From contig JAFGTA010000076.1 in NCBI GenBank assembly GCA_016934355.1, positions 1-55,355 of the forward strand: a stretch of 55,355 nt of DNA. Reading direction: 5' to 3'. This document shows positions 49,188 through 55,355 of the stretch, one piece after another. The translations under genes and the position numbers were made by a program. The stretch comes from Candidatus Bathyarchaeota archaeon. Lineage in GTDB: Archaea > Thermoproteota > Bathyarchaeia > TCS64. Under the pieces are notes generated by a model that had not been told where the DNA came from, did no database searches, and was given only the letters and a program-made list of their open reading frames with translations. Numbering within the stretch: position 1 is the first letter of the stretch; each line of letters begins with the position of its first letter.

Positions 49188-50318
49188 CTAAGCCTCGACG
49201 TTGTACTTCTCGTAGAGCTTCTTAAGCAGCCTGTTGAGTTCACGGGCCCGCTCCTCCGACTCGCCTGGCTTGAGCTCCTCACACTCGTAGCCCACCACCT
49301 CACGCATATACTTAACGTTCTCTTCACAGAACACGACTGTGCCGTCGCTCTTGATCCTCTCGATGCCGTCGATCTTCGCGCCTTCCTCGTTGATCCGAAT
49401 GGCTTCGTCCCTCGTGATGCCGGGGAGCACCACCTCGGCCCCCTCGCGGCTAAGCCTCGTCGGGTAGCCTCCGGGTAGCCCCTCGACCCCCGTGACGCAG
49501 GTGTGAACCTCGCCGGTGTCATAGTATATCGCCAGCACGTGTTTCAGGAAGCTGCTGGCGGTCCTCATCTGGTCAACGAGTGCGCTCTTGTACTGGGTAA
49601 CTACGCCGTACCCAGCCTCACGGTAGAGCTTGGTGACTCTCTCGTTTGGCCACTGATCAGAGATATCCGCCCCGTCTACGATCACCTTCACGTAGTACGG
49701 GCCGCCCATCCTCGCCGTGTAGTATGCGCCGTGGTGCCCCACCCCGTAGAGCTGAACCGACCTGAATGGGACGTTCATCGTCCTCGCTATGACCCTCTTC
49801 ACGCGGCCGAGCCCGAGGTCCATGTTGCCTCCCCCGCAGACTGGCTCAAGCCCCAGTTTTGATAACACCACGTTGGTGGCGTCGGGGAACGCTCCGTTCA
49901 CGACACTGGTCTCGATCCCAGACTTCTTCACGGCCAGCATCAGCTTATGAGCCAGCGTGAGGTGGTTCGGCAGCCAAGGCCCAACGGGTCCGACCTTTTC
50001 GTAGTCCTCGGGTGGCAGTAGCCTCGTTATCCACCAGCTGCCGAGGCTGGCCAGGTTGCAGATCACCCTCGGGCTGTGCTCCTTGAGGAACTCGGCTGTG
50101 CCGTTGATGTCGAACAGGTTGATCTTCTCGAAGCTCAGGTCGGGGTAGTACCCGAAGTTATGGGCTGTGTGAAGAGCCTCCTCTATCTCGAACCTTCCTT
50201 TCTCCTCGTCCACGTCGGCGCCGATGACCTTGATGGGCAGCCCCATACTGGCGATCTGGTAGACCATGTCGTGGCCCACGCTGCCGGCGGAACCTATTAT
50301 CAGGATGCTGTCAAGCAT
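49188..50318 (-). CDS. Rossmann-fold NAD(P)-dependent dehydrogenase-like protein
   Basis: A 376-residue protein with an N-terminal NAD(P) motif ILIIGSAGSVGHDMVYQIAS (pattern GxxGxxG) followed by VIGADVDEEKGR, which ends strand 2 with an acidic residue typical for NAD. The rest contains NLASLGSWWITRLLPPEDYEK and CVTGVEGLPGGYPTRLSREG. It resembles the saccharopine-dehydrogenase-like/short Rossmann proteins without a firm substrate. The ATG at 50318 is preferred because the Rossmann motif begins right after it; the frame to 50369 adds an unrelated stretch. Confidence 0.72.
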   Translation of the reverse strand: MLDSILIIGSAGSVGHDMVYQIASMGLPIKVIGADVDEEKGRFEIEEALHTAHNFGYYPDLSFEKINLFDINGTAEFLKEHSPRVICNLASLGSWWITRLLPPEDYEKVGPVGPWLPNHLTLAHKLMLAVKKSGIETSVVNGAFPDATNVVLSKLGLEPVCGGGNMDLGLGRVKRVIARTMNVPFRSVQLYGVGHHGAYYTARMGGPYYVKVIVDGADISDQWPNERVTKLYREAGYGVVTQYKSALVDQMRTASSFLKHVLAIYYDTGEVHTCVTGVEGLPGGYPTRLSREGAEVVLPGITRDEAIRINEEGAKIDGIERIKSDGTVVFCEENVKYMREVVGYECEELKPGESEERARELNRLLKKLYEKYNVEA

Positions 50319-50440
50319 AAACCATCCGTCAACATAGGATAATTGAATATAAAAAGAGGAGAGTATCACTGTCCCCTAAGTTATATTACTCGTAGATCCG
50401 AATATGCGACCTATTGGCCCTGCGTGCTTCAGACGAGTTT

Positions 50441-50980
50441 TTAGTCTATTCGACGGACGGATATGATCTTGATGGTAGGGGTGAGCCTCTGCCCCTCGTG
50501 TGGCTGCTCATGGATCTTTCTCACAACGTCCATGCCTTCTGATACGTGCCCGAACGCCGCGAAGCCCTGAAGGTCAGGGTTCCTTCTGCCTCCGTAGTCC
50601 AGCTCGGGCTGGTCTCCGATGCAGATGAAGAAGCTGGACGTCGCGGTGCCCGGCTCCATCCTGGCCATGGATACGGCTCCGTCCTCGTGTCTCAGGCCCG
50701 TCCTCTCGGTGGTCTCGTGTATGATCGGTGAATAGGTAGAGGGATAGACTCCGTCACTTGGCAGCGTGCCTCCCTGGATCACCTCTATCTTCACCTCTGA
50801 GTTTGGCTGGTTCTCCATGGTGACGGTTCTGAAGAAGGCTGTCCCGTCGTAGAGCCGTTCATCCACGTAGCGGAGGAAGTTCTCCGAGGTAATAGGGGCA
50901 TTGTCAAGGTTTACCTTGACACCGATGTCTCCGAAGGTGGTCTTGATCAAGACTCCGGGGTTTCCGATTGAGGTGGTCAA
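50441..50980 (-). CDS. cyclophilin-type peptidyl-prolyl isomerase
   Basis: A 179-residue cyclophilin. Motifs: FLRYVDERLYDGTAFFRTV, GAVSMARMEPGTATSSFFIC and FAAFGHVSEGMDVVRKI, as in bacterial and archaeal PpiA/PpiB. It lacks a signal peptide, so it acts in the cytoplasm. It catalyses cis-trans isomerisation of proline bonds. Its last 35 codons have a decayed copy at 47837-47960. Confidence 0.92.
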   Translation of the reverse strand: MTTSIGNPGVLIKTTFGDIGVKVNLDNAPITSENFLRYVDERLYDGTAFFRTVTMENQPNSEVKIEVIQGGTLPSDGVYPSTYSPIIHETTERTGLRHEDGAVSMARMEPGTATSSFFICIGDQPELDYGGRRNPDLQGFAAFGHVSEGMDVVRKIHEQPHEGQRLTPTIKIISVRRID

Positions 50981-51043
50981 CTTGGTTGGAGATGAGTTCC
51001 CTATCTGAATATAATAATGCGTATACAGTGAATAGCGTCGTGC

Positions 51044-51463
51044 TCAGCTGCACCAGTCCATGATGATCTTAGCGCATACCTTGATGGACGCAATGTATTC
51101 GTCGAGATCGACCCACTCGTCTACGCCGCCTGTCGATGCGAGGCCTCCGGCGAGGGGCCCTAACCCAACGTTTGGTATGCCGCTGATTAGAACGGGCGTC
51201 CTGAGGTCACTCTTGGAGTAGAGGGGGTTACTAATCGGATGTATACCCGTAACCGCCTCTATCGCTGTGATGACGGTCTCCGTTATGAGGTGGTCCATGG
51301 GTATCTCGACACCTTGCGTTCCCTGTATCCACTCTAGAGTGGGCGGGTTCTCCCGGAGGTAAGGATCGGATTCTGAGACCTCCTCGACGAAATTCTCAAC
51401 CTGATTGACCACGTCATCTATGTCCTCTGTAGGGGGAAGGTGAGGCCAACGCCTACGGTGCAC
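51044..51463 (-). pseudogene. M20 peptidase, C-terminal part (out of frame)
   Basis: From about 51423 downward this frame carries IDDVVNQVENFVEEVSESDP, then AVTGIHPISNPLYSKSDLRT and GGVDEWVDLDEYIASIKVC, the C-terminal metal-ligand and lid part of M20/ArgE-type peptidases. The upstream part is in another frame (51418-52332). The two frames meet at a run of five C on the coding strand (51432-51436 on the plus strand as G5). One added C there would restore a single frame reading FPPTEDIDD. Confidence 0.75.
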
Positions 51464-52332
51464 TCCAGAGGCAGGTCTGTTAGGTTGTCATTCTTCCCTG
51501 CTTCGATGTAGGTGACCAGCAGGTTGGTGGACCTGCCCACGCTGTCTTCGAGAGGCTTGTAGCGGACCTTCTTTCTTCTCTCCTCGTCCAGCCTCTTCAG
51601 CCCCTCGATGAGGTAGACCGCTTTCTCTATGGGGTTGACGCCGAGGTGGTGGAACGTGACCTGCACGAACTCCTTGTTAGGCGGGTTTCTGCCCTTGACC
51701 TTGAGCCTGAACTTGAGCAGGCCACTTGTGAGGGTCTTGATCTCCTTGAGGCCGAGCTCGGATTCGGCGGGGTGCACGTAGAGGGCGGCGTCGGCGCTGT
51801 AGCCCTCGCGGAGCAGGGCGGCGATGCCCCACGCGTTGCGTTTAGCCGAGGCGCTCATCAGGTAGACGTCGCCCTTCGGCCTGACTCCGGCGGCGGCGAG
51901 CGCCTCGACCGCGCCAGTGATTATGCCTATGCCCGCGAGATCATCCGCGACAGCCCAGCCGAACATCCTCCCGTCCTCGGTCTCCCCCTCATGAGGCTCT
52001 CTGGTCCAGCCTTCGGCGTTCACCGGATCGGCGTCGGGGTGGGTGATAAGCATGAGGCTTCGCCCGCCGCCCGAGCCGGGGAGCCTGCCGATTACGTGGG
52101 TGCGCTCCGTCATGTCGATGGCTTCATCGACGGCGAACTCCTTGCTGAGCTGCACGGTGGTGGGCAGGAGCTTGATGGATTGGACCTGGCAGCCAATGTT
52201 CTGGAATCTGTCTGCTATTCTTCTCTGAAGCTCTTCCTCGCCGAGGGGGTACATCTGCACGAGCTCCCTGAGGTAGCCTATGCTCTCGTCTCTCTTCTCG
52301 TCGACGGCCTTGTAGACGCTGGCTTCGTCCAT
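51418..52332 (-). CDS. M20 family metallopeptidase, N-terminal part (frameshifted)
   Basis: A 304-residue frame with the catalytic half of an M20 peptidase (ArgE/DapE/carboxypeptidase type). SLMLITHPDADPVNAEGW holds the His and Asp, and RMFGWAVADDLAGIGIITGA the bridging Asp; the Glu-Glu pair of the family is in RPKGDVYLMSAS, where it appears altered. The frame then ends by a shift into TFPLQRT and a stop, while the true C-terminus continues in the frame of 51044-51463. It may be a real pseudogene, a sequencing error in a C-run, or a programmed shift. Confidence 0.75.
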   Translation of the reverse strand: MDEASVYKAVDEKRDESIGYLRELVQMYPLGEEELQRRIADRFQNIGCQVQSIKLLPTTVQLSKEFAVDEAIDMTERTHVIGRLPGSGGGRSLMLITHPDADPVNAEGWTREPHEGETEDGRMFGWAVADDLAGIGIITGAVEALAAAGVRPKGDVYLMSASAKRNAWGIAALLREGYSADAALYVHPAESELGLKEIKTLTSGLLKFRLKVKGRNPPNKEFVQVTFHHLGVNPIEKAVYLIEGLKRLDEERRKKVRYKPLEDSVGRSTNLLVTYIEAGKNDNLTDLPLECTVGVGLTFPLQRT

Positions 52333-52339
52333 GCCCGGG

Positions 52340-52795
52340 CTACTCCTTGAGGCTGATGGTGACCTCTTCGACGCCCTGTCTTCTGACTCGGTTGCCGAGC
52401 TCGGCGGCGAGCCGTTTGTCGTCGATCTCGGCGAATATGTTCAGGGCTATCTCGACGTCGACTGTGCGTCTCGGCACTGTCTCACCGTAGACGATGCAGA
52501 AGCTCTTGACCTTGGGGTTGACGTAGTACGCGAGCACGCCTCCCGGGTGCTTGTTGGTGAGGTAGAGGTTCTCGTCCATGCGGCTCGTGGTGTTCTCGAA
52601 GGGGATGTCGTCTCTGGCGGGGAAGTCCTCGAAGTAGACCTCCGAGCCGGCGTACTGTGCGTGCAAAACCGTGGCGGTGACTGGCAGCGCCTCCACTATT
52701 GCTTTACAGGTCATGGGTGCCTTATCCTCTAGGAGGGTCGCCGTCAGGGTGCCTCCCTTCTCAAACGTTATCTCTAGCTGGGTCAAAGGAATCAC
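52340..52795 (-). CDS. DUF3830 family protein (cyclophilin-like fold)
   Basis: A 151-residue protein of the DUF3830 family, a beta-barrel with a cyclophilin-like fold often encoded near M20 peptidases and hydantoinases. LEITFEKGGTLTATLLEDKAP at the start, HAQYAGSEVYFEDFPARDD and GGVLAYYVNPKVKSFCIVYG are typical. It begins the leftward string that continues into the M20 gene 7 bp away. Confidence 0.8.
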   Translation of the reverse strand: MIPLTQLEITFEKGGTLTATLLEDKAPMTCKAIVEALPVTATVLHAQYAGSEVYFEDFPARDDIPFENTTSRMDENLYLTNKHPGGVLAYYVNPKVKSFCIVYGETVPRRTVDVEIALNIFAEIDDKRLAAELGNRVRRQGVEEVTISLKE

Positions 52796-52861
52796 GGATA
52801 GAGTCGATGGGCCATATTTATAGTAGTCATATCCGATGTTCTTTCCTACGGAAAGGCGGGG

Positions 52862-54268
52862 CTACCACCTCGGCGGCTTGACCGAGCCCTTCCGTATCCG
52901 CGTCTCCTCGGCCCTGTCCACCCGTGACCGCCACTCCTCGTAACTGTCCAGCAGCCCGGTCCGCCTGGACACTATCTCGACCCAGTCGTAGACGGGCAAC
53001 CCGTAGCTCACTATGAGGTCAAGGGGGTCCGCCCTGCCCTGGAGCTGGGAGCCGGCCCACCGCGTCATCTCCAGCTCCATCCTGTCCGTGACACTTTGCT
53101 CGGCTTCGGCGAGGTTCTCTGTCTCCCCGGGGTCCCTGTCCACCCTGTAGAGCTCCCTCTCAGGCGTGTCCCAGAAAGCCTTGTGGGTGGTCTTGATGAG
53201 CTTCCACTCCTTGGTCCTCATGGCCCGCTTCGCCGTCCAGAGACCCTGGTTGGAGTAGATTACGGGGTCCCCCGGCTCCTCGCCGTTTGCCACCTTGACG
53301 AGGTCCCTGCCCTTCATGTACTCGGGGGTCTCCAGCCCGTATAGGCTGAGCACTGTGGGGGCGATGCTTGTGGTGGACTGGATGAGATCTGTGACTCGTC
53401 TTCCACTGGGCGCTCCCTGGGGGTGCCTGAGTATGAGGGGGACGTGGATGGTGGTGTCGTAGGCGTCGAAGTGGTCGAAGTAGAAGTGGTGCTCGCCCAT
53501 GCTCTCGCCGTGGTCCGAGGTGAGTATGACGGCTGTCTCGTCGTATATGCCCTGAGAGTCCAGGTGGTCGAGGAGCCGCTGGATGTGGTCGTCGGTGTAC
53601 CTTATCTCACCGTCGTACTGGGCGACCACGTATTCGAGGTCGGTGATGCCCTCGCCGATGGCGTCGATCTGGGACTTTGTGAAGCTCCAGATGGGGTGGC
53701 TCTTCAGATAGTCGAGGCTGTGGTTCCCCGGGTCGCAAGGGTCGCCTTCGTAGAAGAGCCGCCTGTACTCCTCGGGGGGCATGTATAGGCCGTGGGGGTC
53801 CCAGTAGTGGAGGAACAGGAAGAAGTCCTCGCCCCTGTGCTCCTTGATCCACGGGAAGGCGAAGCCGTTAACGTCCTCGGCGTTCACCTGCTGGATCATC
53901 CGGGGGTTACCCGCCGCCGGGTTCATGTAGTGCTTGAAGCCGCGGGCGAACCACCTCCTCATCGAGTAGAGGGTGCTGACGGCGCCGGTGGTGACGCCGC
54001 CGCGGGCGAGGGTCTCGGGGAGGAACGGCGTGTCCTCCGAGAGGGTCTCGGAGGCGCTGTGGGAGACGACTCCGTTGTTGATGCCCCGTAGGCCGGTGAA
54101 CATGGAGGTGTACGAGGGCTGGGTGGGGACGTCGCTCGGGAAAGCGTACTCGTAGAGCACGCCGTCCTCGGCGAGCCCGTCGATGCACGGGGAGGTGTCG
54201 CGGCCGTAGCCGTAGCACCCCAGATGGTCGGCCCTGAGGGTGTCGATGACTATGTAGACGACCTTCAA
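52862..54268 (-). CDS. sulfatase-fold hydrolase without the formylglycine cysteine
   Basis: A 468-residue member of the alkaline phosphatase/sulfatase superfamily. YIVIDTLRADHLGCYGYGRD and ILTSDHGESMGEHHFYFDHF hold the metal ligands. In true sulfatases the nucleophile block is C-x-P-x-R. Here the corresponding stretch is TQPSYTSMFTG (Thr49 in the place of the Cys, Tyr53 in the place of the Arg). So it cannot carry formylglycine and is likelier a phosphodiesterase, phosphatase or phospho-/phosphono-ester hydrolase using Thr. No signal peptide is present, so it is cytoplasmic. Confidence 0.82.
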   Translation of the reverse strand: MKVVYIVIDTLRADHLGCYGYGRDTSPCIDGLAEDGVLYEYAFPSDVPTQPSYTSMFTGLRGINNGVVSHSASETLSEDTPFLPETLARGGVTTGAVSTLYSMRRWFARGFKHYMNPAAGNPRMIQQVNAEDVNGFAFPWIKEHRGEDFFLFLHYWDPHGLYMPPEEYRRLFYEGDPCDPGNHSLDYLKSHPIWSFTKSQIDAIGEGITDLEYVVAQYDGEIRYTDDHIQRLLDHLDSQGIYDETAVILTSDHGESMGEHHFYFDHFDAYDTTIHVPLILRHPQGAPSGRRVTDLIQSTTSIAPTVLSLYGLETPEYMKGRDLVKVANGEEPGDPVIYSNQGLWTAKRAMRTKEWKLIKTTHKAFWDTPERELYRVDRDPGETENLAEAEQSVTDRMELEMTRWAGSQLQGRADPLDLIVSYGLPVYDWVEIVSRRTGLLDSYEEWRSRVDRAEETRIRKGSVKPPRW

Positions 54269-54363
54269 GCTGAAATCCTCGCTGAATGATCATCTACACA
54301 GTATAAAGAATGGCGCGGTCAGCTTCAACCATCGCGGAACGTTGAATCATTTTATTTGGGCGG

Positions 54364-55355
54364 ATGAACCAGTCTGATCTGATTGCAGTGCCTGTCACTT
54401 TCTCCTCCCCGATAGTCGTCCGCCCCTACGAGCTGGAGTGGTTCGAAGTGGAGCTGCCTGAGCCCGGTCCCTACGAGGTTGTGTACCGTAACCGGGCGTG
54501 CCTCATCTGCGGAAGCGACCTCCACCACTACAAGGGGCTCCACCCCTTCGCGCCGCTGCCCGCTTGCTGCGGCCACGAGGTGGCGGCGGACGTCGTCGAG
54601 GTCGGCTCAAAGGTCACGCACCTAGCCGAGGGGGACAGGGTGTACGTCTCGGGCACAGGGGCGAGCCCGGTCCCATGCGGCAAGTGCCTCCAATGCGTCA
54701 GAGGCGAGGCATCTAGATGCGAGAACAAGCGGGCACCAGTCAGCTTCAGCGTCGAGGGCAAGCCTGTCTCGCGGTTCCCCAGCGGCTTCGGCGAGTACAC
54801 TTACGGCCACGTGGCGAGCGCCTACAGGCTGCCTGATAACGTGTCCTACTACGAGGCCGCTGTAGCCACGGACCTAGCGTACGTGATCGGCGTTGTGAGG
54901 CGTTCCGGCGCGGGGCTGGGAGACACAGCCGCCGTTCTCGGCGCCGGCCCCATCGGGCTGCGCACACTGGAGGTGGTCAGGAACGCCGGGGTCTCCAAGG
55001 TGATCGTCTCCGAGCCCGTAGGCTACAGGCTTGACCGCGCCGAGGCGCTGGGCGCCGACGTGCTCGTGGACCCCTTAGCATCGGACCCTGTGGAGTCTGT
55101 GTTGGCGGCTACGGGCGGGGATGGAGTGGACTACGTATTCGACACGGCGGGCAGCCTGAAGGCGACCGCGCAGGGGCTGAGGATGCTCAGGACAGGGATG
55201 GGCGGGCTGGGCACTCTGGTGCTCATGGGGCTCTACGAGGACCCGGCTCTGACCGTTGACCTATCGGACCTCATGCACAGGGCGGGCCGGATAATCGCCG
55301 AGTGGGGGATATGGGAGGGGCGCAGCGGTAACGTCCGCGACGCCCTGCACCTCAT
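54364..55355 (+). CDS. zinc-dependent alcohol dehydrogenase family protein (partial, runs off the end)
   Basis: The ATG at 54364 begins a medium-chain dehydrogenase that continues past the window. VVYRNRACLICGSDLHHYKG has the catalytic Cys, GHEVAADVVEVGSKV the His-Glu pair, and CGKCLQCVRGEASRC four Cys of the structural zinc. The NAD motif is VLGAGPIGLRTLEVV. Related enzymes act on sorbitol, threonine or sugar-like alcohols; substrate is undecided. The 3' end is missing here. Confidence 0.88.
   Translation, partial: MNQSDLIAVPVTFSSPIVVRPYELEWFEVELPEPGPYEVVYRNRACLICGSDLHHYKGLHPFAPLPACCGHEVAADVVEVGSKVTHLAEGDRVYVSGTGASPVPCGKCLQCVRGEASRCENKRAPVSFSVEGKPVSRFPSGFGEYTYGHVASAYRLPDNVSYYEAAVATDLAYVIGVVRRSGAGLGDTAAVLGAGPIGLRTLEVVRNAGVSKVIVSEPVGYRLDRAEALGADVLVDPLASDPVESVLAATGGDGVDYVFDTAGSLKATAQGLRMLRTGMGGLGTLVLMGLYEDPALTVDLSDLMHRAGRIIAEWGIWEGRSGNVRDALHL

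Overview
The window is 55 kb of archaeal chromosome. Archaeal markers are RNA polymerase subunits Rpo12 and Rpo5, an ALG7-like phosphoglycosyltransferase, a four-subunit pyruvate:ferredoxin oxidoreductase, a class III (anaerobic) ribonucleotide reductase, a COG1709-type XRE regulator, a tRNA-Ser without encoded CCA, TATA elements close to start codons, and many TTG starts. Genes are tightly packed, often sharing TTGA, ATGA or GTGA. The gene set suggests an anaerobic heterotroph. A TACK-type lineage is my guess only; no rRNA is present to place it.

Layout. 1-5.3 kb: tRNA-Ser, RusA-like resolvase, DUF1614 protein, TatD nuclease, a small membrane protein, an N-glycan-type GlcNAc-1-P transferase, and a B12/radical SAM protein. 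5.3-8.5 kb: nrdD-nrdG behind a promoter with a tandem pair of NrdR-type boxes. 8.6-14.2 kb: Rpo12, a Rpo5 that carries a eukaryote-like N-terminal domain, pyrF, and porGDAB. 14.2-18.3 kb: carotenoid genes (CruF, CrtI, CrtB, UbiA-type elongase), followed by a decayed copy of the 3' end of porB. 18.4-23.5 kb: ferritin-like protein, UV-dimer glycosylase, XRE regulator, a lone group 4 [NiFe] hydrogenase large subunit, and an ABC permease.

23.48-31.82 kb is an integrated element of about 8.3 kb. It splits a gamma-glutamylcyclotransferase-like gene: the C-terminal part lies at the left end and the N-terminal 35 codons at the right end, with a shared 9-bp core (ACCTCCCAG) at both junctions. It encodes a tyrosine recombinase, two related membrane-anchored surface proteins, a zinc ribbon, an ASCH protein and a leftward operon of small DNA-binding or coiled-coil proteins behind a 20-bp perfect palindrome.

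32.4-39.2 kb: a geranylgeranyl-reductase-like flavoprotein, a second CrtI/CrtD-type desaturase, MsrA, a SOUL heme protein, an MmgE/PrpD protein and a solute-binding protein with no signal peptide. Another decayed copy of the split gene follows. With the first cluster, all enzyme classes of the C50 (bacterioruberin-type) carotenoid route are present. 39.5-42.9 kb: small Cys-rich, HTH and ribbon-helix-helix proteins, a Rieske ferredoxin and a 41-residue membrane peptide. 42.9-46.5 kb: GH130, an alpha-toroid protein, and a glycosyltransferase fused to a CBS pair. 46.5-55.4 kb: two tandem paralogs of unknown function, a decayed cyclophilin tail, a nucleotidyltransferase, a Rossmann protein, cyclophilin, a frameshifted M20 peptidase, a DUF3830 protein, a sulfatase-fold hydrolase and a partial alcohol dehydrogenase.

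The main themes are (i) a precisely resolvable integrated element; (ii) three places where an intact or split gene and a decayed direct copy of part of it bracket an accessory module; (iii) bacterial-type NrdR sites on an archaeal promoter; and (iv) a Rpb5-like polymerase subunit.
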